Positions 7,314 to 16,916 are shown, counted from the stretch's first letter. The stretch: DNA of 64,000 nt from Rhodococcus tukisamuensis NBRC 100609 (GCF_001894985.1 NZ_BCXG01000002.1:1-64000), one strand, 5' to 3'. The notes: generated by a model not told the origin, from the letters alone. Translations and numbers: made by a program.

Positions 7314-9260
7314 CTACCTGCGCCGCAGTCGCATGTAGTCGCTGACGACCGCCGCACCGAGACCGTCCAGGTCCGGCGCGACCACCCGGCCGCCGACGCG
7401 GTGCGCCATCCGGTCCACCACCCGGGCCAGGCCGGGGTCGTCACCGAGCCGGAAGATCGTCACCTGGGCGCCGAGCCGGGCCACGTTGTCGAGTTCCCGG
7501 ACGGTCAGGCCCAGCGTCTTGGGGTGCGGCGGGTAGTCGAAGAAGGCGTGGCCGTCCGGCTCGAGGTGCGCGGTCGGCTCCCCGTCGGTGACGATCAGCA
7601 CCACCGGCTGGGCGTTCGGGTTGCGACGCAGGTGCCGGCCGGCAAGCAGCAGCGCGTGATGAAGGTTGGTGCCCTGGTCCCACGCCCCGTCCAGGCCGGC
7701 CAACTCGGACGGGGTGAGCTGGCGGGCCAGCCGCCCGAACCCGATCAGCTGCAGGTCGTCGCCGCGGAACCGGGTGGTGATCAGGTGGTTGAGGGCCAGG
7801 GCGGTGCGCTTCATCGGCACCCACCGGCCGTCCATCACCATCGAGAAGGACGTGTCCACGAGCAGCGCGACCGCCGCGTGCACCCGCTGCTCGGTCTCGG
7901 CGACCTCCACGTCGGACACCTGCAGGCGGACGGGCAGCCGGGGCCGCCCCGACGCCGACTCGCGCAGCACGGCATTGGTGACGGTCCTGGTGACGTCCCA
8001 CGGCTCGGTGTCCCCGAACTCCCACTCCCGGCTCGCCCCCGTCGGTTCCCCCGTCGCGCCGGCCCGTTGGGTGTCGCGCTCGCCGCGGCGGCCCGAGAGG
8101 CGCCCGGCGACGTCACGCAACGCCGACTGCCCCAGCTGCCGCATCGCCTTCGGGGACAGCCGCCACTGGCCGTCGGCGCCGCGGTCGAGGAAGCCCTGCT
8201 GCTGCAGGGCCCGCTCTAGGTCGGCGAGGGTCCGGGTGTCGGCGGCGGCCTCCTCGCCGAGCTGACGCAGCAACGCCTCTGGGTCGATGTCGTCGAGCTG
8301 GGCACCCGCATATTCCTGCGAGAGTTGTTGTGCCAGTTGCTCGAGTTCGGCGATGTCCGCCAGTGCGCCGGTACCCTCACCGAGACCCATGCCGTCGTCC
8401 CCGCGGAAGCGTTGCCCGCCGCCCCAGTCCTCGCCGGGCCGCGCCGCCCGCAGGTTCGCGTCCAGCCGGTCCAGCTGACCGATCAGGCTCGGGCTGCCGA
8501 AGGCCTGCTGCGCCAACACATCCAACTCGGCGCGCTGCTCGTCGGTCAGCGAGTTCCGCAGTCGCTGCGCGGCCGCCGCCCGCCGGGCCAGCGAGTCCAG
8601 GAGTTCCTCGGTGTTGCGGGGGTTCTCGGGAAAGAAGTCGCCGTGCCGCTTCATGAACTCGTCGAAGTCCTGCTGACTGTCCTCTCCGCGAGAGTGCTTG
8701 TCCAGCAGGTCGTTCAGGTCCGAGAGCATCTCGTCGACGCGCCTGCGGTCCTCGTCGGTGGCGTTCTCGAGAGCCTCTTTCATGCCGGCGAAACGCTGGT
8801 CGAGCAGCTCCCGGCCCAGCAGGTCCCGGATCTTCTCGTAGTCCGCCTCGGCCTCGGGGCTGCGCCAGGTGTACTCCGACAGCTCGCGGACTGCCTGCGC
8901 GATGGACGGCGACAACTCGTCGAGCTGCAGCTCGGAGAACCTGGCGTCGTCGTCGAGCGCGCGAGCCAGTTCCTTGCGTTCGGCCAGGACCGCGCGGTCG
9001 AGCAGCTCGCGCACCTCCGCCAGGGTGCCGCCGAGATTGTTGCGTTCCAACAGCTCCCGCCGACGCCGATGCGCCTGCGCGGCGAGCTCGTCGAGGCCAC
9101 GCATGTTCTTGCTGCCGCGGCGCAGCAGTTCGCGCAGCGCCCGGCGCGGGGACGACCCCTCCAGCACGTCGTTGCCGATCGCGTCCAGCGCCTCGCGCAG
9201 GTCCACCGGCGGCGCCAGCGGATCCGGGCCGCCGTGGTACGGGCCGTAACGCTGGTTCAT
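7314..9260 (-). CDS. VWA-domain protein (Rv0959-like) paired with a MoxR-type ATPase
   Basis: A 648-residue protein with a long, highly charged helical N-terminal region (1-~420, many Glu/Arg/Leu heptad-like stretches) and a C-terminal von Willebrand A domain. The metal-ion-dependent adhesion site is complete: DTSFS near 466-470, a Thr in DQGTN and TDGEP. Its ATG overlaps the stop of the upstream ATPase gene (ATGA), so the two are co-translated, as in the M. tuberculosis Rv0958-Rv0959 pair. Such AAA+/VWA pairs act as chelatase-like or chaperone-like machines that remodel or metallate a client; the client is unknown here. Confidence 0.88.
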   Translation of the reverse strand: MNQRYGPYHGGPDPLAPPVDLREALDAIGNDVLEGSSPRRALRELLRRGSKNMRGLDELAAQAHRRRRELLERNNLGGTLAEVRELLDRAVLAERKELARALDDDARFSELQLDELSPSIAQAVRELSEYTWRSPEAEADYEKIRDLLGRELLDQRFAGMKEALENATDEDRRRVDEMLSDLNDLLDKHSRGEDSQQDFDEFMKRHGDFFPENPRNTEELLDSLARRAAAAQRLRNSLTDEQRAELDVLAQQAFGSPSLIGQLDRLDANLRAARPGEDWGGGQRFRGDDGMGLGEGTGALADIAELEQLAQQLSQEYAGAQLDDIDPEALLRQLGEEAAADTRTLADLERALQQQGFLDRGADGQWRLSPKAMRQLGQSALRDVAGRLSGRRGERDTQRAGATGEPTGASREWEFGDTEPWDVTRTVTNAVLRESASGRPRLPVRLQVSDVEVAETEQRVHAAVALLVDTSFSMVMDGRWVPMKRTALALNHLITTRFRGDDLQLIGFGRLARQLTPSELAGLDGAWDQGTNLHHALLLAGRHLRRNPNAQPVVLIVTDGEPTAHLEPDGHAFFDYPPHPKTLGLTVRELDNVARLGAQVTIFRLGDDPGLARVVDRMAHRVGGRVVAPDLDGLGAAVVSDYMRLRRR

Positions 9261-10687
9261 CAGCTGTACACCAGCTGCCCGTCGTCGTCCGGGTCCTTGG
9301 CGATCCGCCGCGCCAGGTACAGGCCCTCGAGCGCCAGTTCCACGGCGGCCGCCCGGGCACCGGCGGTCTGCGCGCCGAGCCGGGTGGCCAGCTGGTCGAA
9401 CACCTCGAGCTCGGGCAGCTCGCCGAGCAGGTCCTTGGCGGTGACCCGGGCGCCGGTGACCACCGGGCCGCCCGACTCCACCGCCGCCACCAACGGGCCC
9501 AGGTCCAGGCCGCCGAGCCGCTCGCGCACCGTGTCCGCGGTGGCCCGGCGCAACAGGTGCTCGAGCACCTCGAGCTCGCGGCCCTCCTCCCCCGACTCGA
9601 ACTCGATCTTGCCGCGCAGCACCTCGATCAGGGTGCCCAGGTCCACCGGTCGCGCGGTCGGGTCGGCCTCGCCGAGCACCGCCCCCCGGTGCACCGCCGC
9701 CGCGCTGACGGTCTCCGCCGCGGCCACCGCGAACCGCGCCGACACCCCGGACCGCTGGTCCACCGACGGCGACTCCCGCAGCAGCCGGGTGAAGCGCGCA
9801 AGTATCTCGAGCAGGTGCCCGGGGACCTCCGCCCGCAACTGGGCCTCCTGCCCGACGACCGCGATCTCGTCGTCGAGTGCGTTCGGGTAGTGGGTGCGGA
9901 TCTCGGCGCCGAAGCGGTCCTTGAGCGGGGTGATGATCCGCCCGCGGTTCGTGTAGTCCTCGGGATTCGCACTCGCCACCAGCAGCACGTCCAGCGGCAG
10001 CCGCAGCGTGTATCCGCGGACCTGGATGTCGCGTTCCTCCATCACGTTCAGCAGTGACACCTGGATCCGCTCGGCCAGGTCGGGCAGCTCGTTGACCGCG
10101 ACGATGCCGCGGTGCGCGCGCGGCACCAGTCCGAAGTGGATGGTCTCGGGGTCGCCGAGGCTGCGGCCCTCCGCGACCTTCACCGGGTCGACGTCGCCGA
10201 CCAGGTCCGCCACCGACGTGTCCGGGGTGGCGAGCTTCTCCGAGTACCGCTCGTCGCGATGCCGCCACACGACCGGCAGCTCGTCGCCCATCTCGGCAGC
10301 TCGCCGGATCGACGCGGGGGTGATCGGCTCGTACGGGTGCTCGCCGAGCTCGGAGCCGGCGATCACCGGCGTCCACTCGTCGAGCAGCAGCGGCAGCGTC
10401 CGCAGCAGCCGGGTCTTGCCCTGCCCGCGTTCGCCGAGCAGCACGACGTCGTGGCCGGCGATCAGCGCCCGTTCCAGCTGCGGCAGCACCGTGTCACCGA
10501 AGCCGACGATCCCCGGCCAGGGGTCGCGGCCGTCGCGCAAAGCCGCCAGCAGGTTCTCCCGGATCTCGTCCTTGACCGGGCGGGTGACGTGCCCCGACGC
10601 GCGCAGCTCACCCAGGGTGCACGGGGCGGGCGGCGACGTGGGCGCGTCGGCGTTCGTGGTGCGAGAAGCGGGGCTCGAGGCAGTCAC
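9260..10687 (-). CDS. MoxR/magnesium-chelatase-like AAA+ ATPase (Rv0958-like)
   Basis: A 475-residue AAA+ protein. Walker A is GERGQGKTR (85-93); the Walker B region reads GIVAVNELPDL, with Asn before the catalytic Glu; a SANPEDY sensor-1 motif follows. The layout and the VWA partner directly downstream place it with the BchI/MoxR clade (COG1239-like). The start chosen is GTG at 10687; the frame remains open upstream, but that part is low-complexity and overlaps the divergent DUF3311 gene region. Probably forms a hexameric ring that works with the VWA protein. Confidence 0.88.
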   Translation of the reverse strand: MTASSPASRTTNADAPTSPPAPCTLGELRASGHVTRPVKDEIRENLLAALRDGRDPWPGIVGFGDTVLPQLERALIAGHDVVLLGERGQGKTRLLRTLPLLLDEWTPVIAGSELGEHPYEPITPASIRRAAEMGDELPVVWRHRDERYSEKLATPDTSVADLVGDVDPVKVAEGRSLGDPETIHFGLVPRAHRGIVAVNELPDLAERIQVSLLNVMEERDIQVRGYTLRLPLDVLLVASANPEDYTNRGRIITPLKDRFGAEIRTHYPNALDDEIAVVGQEAQLRAEVPGHLLEILARFTRLLRESPSVDQRSGVSARFAVAAAETVSAAAVHRGAVLGEADPTARPVDLGTLIEVLRGKIEFESGEEGRELEVLEHLLRRATADTVRERLGGLDLGPLVAAVESGGPVVTGARVTAKDLLGELPELEVFDQLATRLGAQTAGARAAAVELALEGLYLARRIAKDPDDDGQLVYS

Positions 10688-10876
10688 CCCACACACGCTA
10701 CGAGCGTTCGCCGGATTCGGCACTGACAATCCCCGGACCGGGACGAGACGACGCGTTTCGGCGCGTCCTGCGCGACACTTCCGTGACCGTCGTTGCCCGA
10801 TGCGGTCCCGCGATCCGGAGTAACTTCCCGCATGTGCGGGCCATGCCACGCCCGCGTGAAGAGTGGGGAGAACGCC

Positions 10877-11155
10877 GTGACCGACGAACCCGACGACAAC
10901 ACCGCACCCCCGGCCGACAAGGCGCTGCTGGCAGTGGCCGCCGTCCTGCTCGCGCTGCCCCTCGTCGCGATCCTGTGGGTGCCGTTCTACGCCCGCAAGG
11001 ATCCCGAACTGGGCGGGGTGCCGTTCTTCTTCTGGTACCAGTTCGCCTGGGTGTTCCTCTGCGCGGCCGCGACCTGGGCCGCGTACCGGCTGGTGCTCAA
11101 GGCCCGGCCGCACCGGCCGATGCGCGGGTCCGCCGACGACGGCGACGCCCGGTGA
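10877..11155 (+). CDS. DUF3311 small membrane protein (symporter partner)
   Basis: A 92-residue protein with two hydrophobic segments (about residues 19-39 and 55-75) separated by a short ARKDPELGGVPFFFWYQ loop, the DUF3311 signature. Genes of this family commonly sit next to a sodium:solute symporter, as here, where its TGA overlaps the symporter GTG (GTGA). It is likely an accessory subunit of the transporter. Start GTG with GGGGAG nine bases upstream. Confidence 0.88.
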   Translation: MTDEPDDNTAPPADKALLAVAAVLLALPLVAILWVPFYARKDPELGGVPFFFWYQFAWVFLCAAATWAAYRLVLKARPHRPMRGSADDGDAR

Positions 11156-12831
11156 GCACGCTGACCGTGCTCGCCGACGCGGACAACAAGACCGGCGTCG
11201 ACACGGTGGCCCTGGCCGTGCTGATCGCACTGTTCGCCCTGGTGACGGTCCTGGGGTTCCTGGCGTCGCGGTGGCGCCGGGCGTCGAACCTGCAGAGCCT
11301 CGACGAGTGGGGCCTGGGCGGGCGCAGCTTCGGCACCTGGGTGACGTGGTTCCTGATCGGCGGCGACATCTACACCGCCTACACGTTCATCGCGGTGCCG
11401 GCCGCCATGTTCGCGCTCGGTTCGGTCAGTGGCTTCTTCGCGATCCCGTACACGATCATCCTGTACCCGATCATCTTCGTGTTCATGTCCCGCCTGTGGT
11501 CGGTGAGCCACCGGCACGGCTACGTCACCACGGCGGACTTCATCGGCGGCCGGTACGGCTCCAAGGGGCTCTCGCTGGCGATCGCGCTCACCGGCATCCT
11601 CGCGACCATGCCGTACATCGCCCTGCAACTCGTCGGCATCCAGGCGGTGCTGGAGGTGATCGGCATCGGCGGCTCGGACAACGTGATCGCCCGCGACCTG
11701 CCGCTGCTGATCGCCTTCGCCGTGCTGGCCGCGTACACCTACTCGTCGGGGCTTCGGGCGCCCGCGATCATCGCCTTCGTCAAGGACACCCTGATCTACC
11801 TGGTGATCATCGTCGCGGTGATCTACCTGCCGTCCCGGTACGGCGGGTGGGCGCACATCTTCGACGCCGCCGAGACCAAGATGTCGACCCCGAACCCCAC
11901 GACGGGCAAGCCGACCGGGTCGTTCATCCCGAACAGCCAGCAGTACTGGGCGTACGCCACCCTCGCGCTCGGGTCCGCGCTGGCGCTGTTCATGTACCCG
12001 CACTCGGTCACCGCGACCCTGTCGTCGAAGTCGCGCAACACGATCCGGCGCAATGCCACCATCCTGCCCGCCTACAGCTTCCTGCTCGGCCTGCTCGCGC
12101 TGCTCGGCTGGGTCGCCATCGCCGCCGGCACCAAACCGGTCGGCCTGGACGGGAAACCCAACGCCCAGTTGGTGATCCCGCAGCTGTTCGAGGACTCCTT
12201 CCCGTCCTGGTTCGCGGGCGTCGCGTTCTCGGCGATCGCGATCGGCGCCCTGGTCCCGGCGGCGATCATGTCGATCGCGGCGGCAAACCTGTTCACCCGC
12301 AACGTGTACCGCGAGTGGTTCCGGCCGTCGGCGACGCCGGCGCAGGAGGCGAAGGTCAGCAAGGTCGTCTCGCTGTTCGTGAAGTTCGTGGCGCTGATCT
12401 TCGTGCTGACCATGGACAAGCAGAACGCCATCAACTTCCAGCTGCTCGGCGGAATCTGGATCCTGCAGACCTTCCCCGCCATCGTGTTCGGGCTCTACAC
12501 CCGCTGGTTCCACCGGTGGGCGCTGCTGGCCGGCTGGGCGGTCGGGATGGTCTACGGCTCGGTGGCCGCCTACAACGTGTCCTCGCCCACCGCCGCGCAC
12601 TTCGCCGGCTCGGTGGCCTCGATCCCCGGCATCGCGCAGATGGGCTACATCGCGCTCACCGCATTCGTGGTGAACATCGTCGTCGCTGCGGCGGGGACCC
12701 TGGCACTGCGGGCGGCCAAGGCGCCGTACGGGGTGGACACCACCATCAAGGGCGACTACTTCGCCGACACCGGCGACCCGAAGGTCCGGCCGTTGCCCGC
12801 CACGCCGGCCGAGGCCTCGCCGAGTCCCTGA
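11152..12831 (+). CDS. Sodium:solute symporter (SSS family, MctP-like)
   Basis: A 559-residue transporter with about 13-14 membrane segments. SSS landmarks are the N-terminal GLGGRSFGTWVTWFLIGG region, the GLRAPAIIAFVKDT sodium-motif region and the conserved AAIMSIAAANLFTRNVYRE segment. Pairing with DUF3311 is typical of the MctP-type monocarboxylate importers, so lactate, pyruvate or similar acids are plausible substrates (inference). It overlaps the DUF3311 gene by four bases. The tail after residue ~530 is short and cytoplasmic. Confidence 0.9.
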   Translation: MSTLTVLADADNKTGVDTVALAVLIALFALVTVLGFLASRWRRASNLQSLDEWGLGGRSFGTWVTWFLIGGDIYTAYTFIAVPAAMFALGSVSGFFAIPYTIILYPIIFVFMSRLWSVSHRHGYVTTADFIGGRYGSKGLSLAIALTGILATMPYIALQLVGIQAVLEVIGIGGSDNVIARDLPLLIAFAVLAAYTYSSGLRAPAIIAFVKDTLIYLVIIVAVIYLPSRYGGWAHIFDAAETKMSTPNPTTGKPTGSFIPNSQQYWAYATLALGSALALFMYPHSVTATLSSKSRNTIRRNATILPAYSFLLGLLALLGWVAIAAGTKPVGLDGKPNAQLVIPQLFEDSFPSWFAGVAFSAIAIGALVPAAIMSIAAANLFTRNVYREWFRPSATPAQEAKVSKVVSLFVKFVALIFVLTMDKQNAINFQLLGGIWILQTFPAIVFGLYTRWFHRWALLAGWAVGMVYGSVAAYNVSSPTAAHFAGSVASIPGIAQMGYIALTAFVVNIVVAAAGTLALRAAKAPYGVDTTIKGDYFADTGDPKVRPLPATPAEASPSP

Positions 12832-12862
12832 CCGACGCCGCACCGGCCCCTACACTCTGCCC

Positions 12863-13435
12863 ATGGAGACCTGGCTGCTGCCCACGGTGCTCGGACTCGG
12901 CCTGGCGGCGGCCACCGGTCTGCGCACCTTCCTGCCGCTGCTGATGCTCAGTGCGGCAGTGCACTTCGGGCTGTTCGGCATCACACTCGGCGAGTCGTTC
13001 GCCTGGGTCGGGTCGACGGGCGCACTGGTCGCGCTGACCGTCGCGACCGCCGTCGAACTGGTCGCCGACCTGATCCCGGTGGTGGACAACGCCCTCGGCG
13101 TGTTCGGCACCTTCACCCGGCCGATCGCCGCGGCCATCGCCGCGGGCGCGGTGTTCACCGACCTCGGCCCCACCGGCGCGGTGATCGCCGGCATCATCGT
13201 CGGTGCGCCGACCGCCCTGGCGTTCAGCGCCGCCCAGACCGGCACCCGGGCGGCGAGCACGGCCGGCACCGCGGGGCTGGCGAACCCGGTGATCTCGGTG
13301 GTCGAGGACGTCCTGTCCTTCGTCCTGGTCCTGGTCGCCTTCCTGCTGCCCCTGCTGATCCCGGTGCTGCTGGCGTTCCTGCTGTGGTTCGCGTGGAAGG
13401 GCGTGCGCCGGGTGCAGGCGCTGCGGCGCGCGTAG
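12863..13435 (+). CDS. DUF4126 membrane protein
   Basis: A 190-residue protein with roughly five hydrophobic segments, beginning METWLLPTVLGLGLAAATGLRTF. The TGLRTFLPLL motif and the alternating Gly/Ala-rich helices match DUF4126, a bacterial membrane family of unknown function. A basic tail (KGVRRVQALRRA) is probably cytoplasmic. It lies 31 bp after the symporter gene and may be co-transcribed with it; no functional link is evident. Confidence 0.8.
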   Translation: METWLLPTVLGLGLAAATGLRTFLPLLMLSAAVHFGLFGITLGESFAWVGSTGALVALTVATAVELVADLIPVVDNALGVFGTFTRPIAAAIAAGAVFTDLGPTGAVIAGIIVGAPTALAFSAAQTGTRAASTAGTAGLANPVISVVEDVLSFVLVLVAFLLPLLIPVLLAFLLWFAWKGVRRVQALRRA

Positions 13436-13462
13436 GTCGCGCCGCCGTCGCCCCTGCGCCTG

Positions 13463-14332
13463 TCAGCCCGGGATCTGCCGGGCCAGGCCGTTGCGGCGGA
13501 AGTCGGAGAACTGGCTGCTGTCCGAGCAGAAACCGCAGTTCTGGCCGAAGAACTCGGCGCGCGCGTTCTGGTCGTCCATCAGCCAGTACCGCAGCCACGC
13601 CGTCGACGGGGCCCGCATGTCGCCGCCGGAGATCCCGGTGCCGAAGTGGGTGGCGCCGCGCAGTTCCGCGTACTCGGCGGGAACGTGGTCGGCGTCGTTG
13701 TACATGCCCTTCACCAGGATCGGCCACACGATCGCGTCGAACTGGCCGGCCAGGTACAGGACCGGTTCGTCGATCAGGTCGACGTCGTTGAGCGGTCCCG
13801 GCTGGATCGCGACCGCCGTGTCCACCCGGGGGTCGACGGCAGCGTTGACGGCCGCGGAACCGCCCTGCGAATGACCGGCGGATCCGATCCGGTCCAGGTC
13901 GACCTTGCCGAAGAAGACGCTGGACGGGTCGGCGTTGAGCTGCTCGGCGAGGTCGATGCCGCCGCGCATGGTGATCGCGAAGTTGGTCATGGGCGTGTTG
14001 GCGGCGACCACGATGAAGCCGTGGCTGGCGTAGTGGCGCAGCAGCACGGTGTAGGCACCCGGCACCACGCCGGTGCCGTTGCCCCAGATGACCACGGGGT
14101 GCTTCTCGCCGTGCGATCCCATGTTCTGCGGGTAGTACAGGGTGTGGACCAGGCCGACGCTCACCTCCGGGGTGTACGGCCCGGCAGCGCCCCAGTTCCG
14201 GCCGACGCTCGGGATGCCGTCCGCCTGAGCCGGGGTGGCGACGGCCGTCATGGCCAGCGCCGCAACCGTGGTCGCCATCGCGGCGGCGAGGATCCTGCGG
14301 ACGAGGGCGGTGCGGGTGTCGTATCTGCGCAT
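13463..14332 (-). CDS. Secreted PETase/cutinase-like alpha/beta hydrolase
   Basis: A 289-residue exported hydrolase. Residues 1-~37 form a signal peptide with basic start, hydrophobic core and AQA cleavage site. The nucleophile elbow is GHSQGG (Ser155); a catalytic Asp is likely in AGQFDAIV and His in GATHFGTG. The sequence around the elbow resembles the polyesterase/chlorophyllase-like family that includes PET hydrolases. The C-terminal region carries a CGFC pair that could form a disulfide. I chose ATG 14332, with GAAGGGAAG ten bases upstream. The substrate is unknown. Confidence 0.85.
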   Translation of the reverse strand: MRRYDTRTALVRRILAAAMATTVAALAMTAVATPAQADGIPSVGRNWGAAGPYTPEVSVGLVHTLYYPQNMGSHGEKHPVVIWGNGTGVVPGAYTVLLRHYASHGFIVVAANTPMTNFAITMRGGIDLAEQLNADPSSVFFGKVDLDRIGSAGHSQGGSAAVNAAVDPRVDTAVAIQPGPLNDVDLIDEPVLYLAGQFDAIVWPILVKGMYNDADHVPAEYAELRGATHFGTGISGGDMRAPSTAWLRYWLMDDQNARAEFFGQNCGFCSDSSQFSDFRRNGLARQIPG

Positions 14333-14415
14333 GCGCGAACATCTTCCCTTCGGCGGTCGCCTTCGACAGGCGAGGGTGGCAACCGGGTCAGCCGGCTTCG
14401 GTGGCGCTGACGCGG

Positions 14416-14434
14416 ACCTGCCTGTCCGGCAGGT
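14416..14434. terminator. Short hairpin downstream of the PucR gene
   Basis: The arms acctgcc and ggcaggt pair perfectly around a 5-nt loop, within the 219-bp gap between the PucR gene and the secreted hydrolase gene. No clear T-run follows, so termination is uncertain. The rest of the gap shows only the hydrolase ribosome-binding site. Confidence 0.35.
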
Positions 14435-14551
14435 GAGGTGAAAGGTATTCCCCGCACCGCCGCCGCACAGCGGAAGACCGAACTGGGACGAACCTTGTGC
14501 CCGAGCACAATCCGGCGGTGCCGACACTGGCCCGCATGCCCAGGATCGGCG

Positions 14552-15748
14552 CTACCGGCGGGCGGCCTCGACGGCCAGCGCCAGCTCCACCATCTGCCGA
14601 GGATCGCCGATGGAGCGGCCGGTGAGTTCCTCGATCCGACGCAGACGGTTGAGGACGGTGTTGCGGTGACAGAACAGTGCGCCCGCCGCGACCTGCGCCG
14701 AGCCTCCCGCGTCGAACCAGGCGGTGAGGGTTGCGAGCAGCAGCTCCCGTTCGGCCCGTGGCAACCGGAGCACCGGGCCCAGGACGACCGTCCGCAGCCG
14801 CTCGGCGAGGTCCGACTGGGCTGCCACCAGCGCGGCGGGCAGCCGCTGGTCGAGCACCACCACCTCGTCGCCCGCGGCCACACAGGTCTGCAACGCGATC
14901 TCCGCCAGCCAACGCGCCCTGAACAATTCGGCGGGCGAGCCGACCACCGGGCTCACGCCGGCCCGCACCCCGGGCACCCCGAGCGCCCGGACCGCGTCGC
15001 CGAGATCGCCCGAGCCGAGCGTGATCAGGCCGACCTCGTGGTCGGCGCGGATCCGCCACATCACCTGGAAGCCGTCCGACCGCGGGCCTGCGTGTGCGGA
15101 TCCCACCCCGCGTCCGTCCGACCGCACGACGGCCACCGCGTAGCGGCCGCGTTCGGCCAGGCCGAGGAAAGCCGACGCCTCCGCGACCAGGCCCGCGCCG
15201 CCGCCGGCCGGCAGGTCGGCACCCGGACCGCCGAGGAGGACGTCGAACAACGCGTTGCGGCGCTCGATGTCGCGGGCCAGTCGCTCCGACTCCGTCTTCT
15301 GGTAGGCGTCCGCGACCGCCCCGGTCATCAGGTCCACGATGTCCCAGAGGTCACCGACGCACGGCAGCAACTCGGGCAGCGAGGCCGGGTCCTCCTGCCG
15401 CACCGTCTCGACCATGGCCTGCCACAGCAACCGGCAACCGCGGCGATAGGCGTGCTGCAGCGAGGCGAGCGGCAGCCCCTGCTCGGCGCGGACCCGTCCG
15501 GTCCGGGCGGCGTCGGAGAGGTCCACCGGCCGGTCCGCCGACCGCGCGCGCATCGAGGCCGTCGCGTGTCGCAGGTTGTGCAGGATCGTCTCCCGCAGTT
15601 CCGCGGGTTCGATCAGTGCCGCGTAGGCCGCGTCCTCGGCCAAGATCTCCTCGGCCAGAACGCCTGCGATCGCGGGCAGCCGACGGGCGAGGGACTTGTC
15701 CACGGCGGTGAGGATGTGCGCTGCCGTGTCCCGGACGACCACCACCAC
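14552..15748 (-). CDS. PucR/CdaR-family helix-turn-helix transcriptional regulator
   Basis: A 398-residue cytoplasmic regulator. An N-terminal helical sensor-like region (RsbRD_N-like, ~1-170) and a GGDEF-like middle (~180-310) precede a C-terminal PucR-type HTH (AGALFCHRNTVLNRLRRIEELTGRS, residues ~360-385 split over two helices). GTG start at 15748 follows GAGGAGAGG. The family usually regulates nearby catabolic genes. The divergent alpha/beta hydrolase gene, 121 bp away, and the secreted hydrolase downstream are candidate targets. Confidence 0.88.
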   Translation of the reverse strand: MVVVVRDTAAHILTAVDKSLARRLPAIAGVLAEEILAEDAAYAALIEPAELRETILHNLRHATASMRARSADRPVDLSDAARTGRVRAEQGLPLASLQHAYRRGCRLLWQAMVETVRQEDPASLPELLPCVGDLWDIVDLMTGAVADAYQKTESERLARDIERRNALFDVLLGGPGADLPAGGGAGLVAEASAFLGLAERGRYAVAVVRSDGRGVGSAHAGPRSDGFQVMWRIRADHEVGLITLGSGDLGDAVRALGVPGVRAGVSPVVGSPAELFRARWLAEIALQTCVAAGDEVVVLDQRLPAALVAAQSDLAERLRTVVLGPVLRLPRAERELLLATLTAWFDAGGSAQVAAGALFCHRNTVLNRLRRIEELTGRSIGDPRQMVELALAVEAARR

Positions 15749-15869
15749 GCCGCCTCTCCTCGCCCGACCGTGCCCGCACCACGGGGAAAGGGCGGGAGCA
15801 GCAGAATAGCCCGGCGGACAGTCCGTGCGGGTCGTTCCGCGGCCGAGCGGCCCTGACAGACTGGTCACC

Positions 15870-16835
15870 ATGGCCGACACCGAGATCACCTTCACCAGCG
15901 GCGACGTCACCCTGCACGGCAGCTTCCTCCTGCCCGACGCGGTGACGGGACCGGTCCCCGCGGCGCTGCTGCTTGCCGGCAGCGGCCCGACCGACCGCAA
16001 CGGCGACAGCGCGCTGCTGCCCGGCGACATCGGTACCCTGCGCTTCCTCTCCGAGACGCTGGCCGGGGCCGGCATCGCGAGCCTGCGCTACGACAAGCTC
16101 GGCAGCGGCGAGACCGGGCTCGGCCCGTACGAGGTCGAGGACGTCGCCGGGCTCGGCTTCTCAACCTTCGTCGACGCGGCCGCGAACGGCCTCGATTACC
16201 TTGCGGCGCAACCGAACATCGACGCCGACCGCCTGCTGGTGATCGGGCACAGCGAGGGCGCGCTGGTCGCCCTCGCGCTGGCCGTGGCCGACGACGCCCC
16301 CGCCGTCGCCGGCCTCGGTCTGCTCGAACCGCTCGCGGTCCGGCTGCTCGACCTGCTGACCCGGCAGATCAACGACCAGGTGGACGCCGCCGCCGGCGCG
16401 GGCGCCCTCCCTCTGGAACTCGCCGACGAACTGCGCACCGCGCTGACCGAGGCGGTGGAGTCGCTGCGCACCGACGGCACCCTGCCCGACGACCTGCCCG
16501 AGCCGCTGCGGATGGCCGGCTTCGTCCCGGTCAACGCCAAGGCCCTCGCCGAGGAGGACGCCCTCGACCCCCGCGAGCTGGCGGCCGCGCTGCCCGCCGG
16601 GCTGCCGGTGCTGACCAGTTGCTCGGCACGCGACACCCAGGTCTCGGACGCCGACGTGGACGCGCTGGACGCGGCACTGGCCGGGACGGCCCTGACGTCG
16701 GTGCGGATGACGACGGCGAACCACGTGCTCAAGGAGATCGGCGAGCGCGACTCCACCGGCGCCGACTACATCGAGGACCTGCCGTTCTCGGCCGAGTTCG
16801 CGGCCGGGTTCAAGGACTGGATCGCCCGCTTCTAG
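15870..16835 (+). CDS. Alpha/beta hydrolase family protein
   Basis: A 321-residue cytoplasmic hydrolase without signal peptide. It has an oxyanion-hole region LLAGSGPTDRNGD, a nucleophile elbow GHSEGA near residue 131 and a late catalytic His in TTANHVLKEIG. The GSGPTDRNG pattern is typical of prokaryotic esterase/peptidase-like members of COG1073. The region between ~170 and 230 is an acidic helical lid. It is transcribed divergently from the PucR regulator, which may control it. Natural substrate unknown. Confidence 0.85.
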   Translation: MADTEITFTSGDVTLHGSFLLPDAVTGPVPAALLLAGSGPTDRNGDSALLPGDIGTLRFLSETLAGAGIASLRYDKLGSGETGLGPYEVEDVAGLGFSTFVDAAANGLDYLAAQPNIDADRLLVIGHSEGALVALALAVADDAPAVAGLGLLEPLAVRLLDLLTRQINDQVDAAAGAGALPLELADELRTALTEAVESLRTDGTLPDDLPEPLRMAGFVPVNAKALAEEDALDPRELAAALPAGLPVLTSCSARDTQVSDADVDALDAALAGTALTSVRMTTANHVLKEIGERDSTGADYIEDLPFSAEFAAGFKDWIARF

Positions 16836-16850
16836 TTCCGCGCCGCCGTC

Positions 16851-16913
16851 CGCCGAGTGTGCACTTCTGTCCGTGCGCACTCGGCCGACGCACCCGCAAG
16901 TGCACTCTCGGCG
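16851..16913. repeat. 63-bp dispersed palindromic element, copy A
   Basis: An element with near-perfect terminal inverted repeats (cgccgagtgtgcact against agtgcactctcggcg; 14 of 15 pairs) and a conserved ccgacgc centre. It has exactly the same length as two other copies in this window (17942-18004 and 34492-34554). It sits 15 bp after the hydrolase stop codon and could also act as a transcript end. Confidence 0.75.
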
Positions 16914-16916
16914 GGC

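Noticed and set aside
10688-10876. A gene in the gap between the ATPase and DUF3311 genes
   Set aside because: Only short frames without ribosome-binding sites; the small cccgcatgtgcggg palindrome is the only structure seen.
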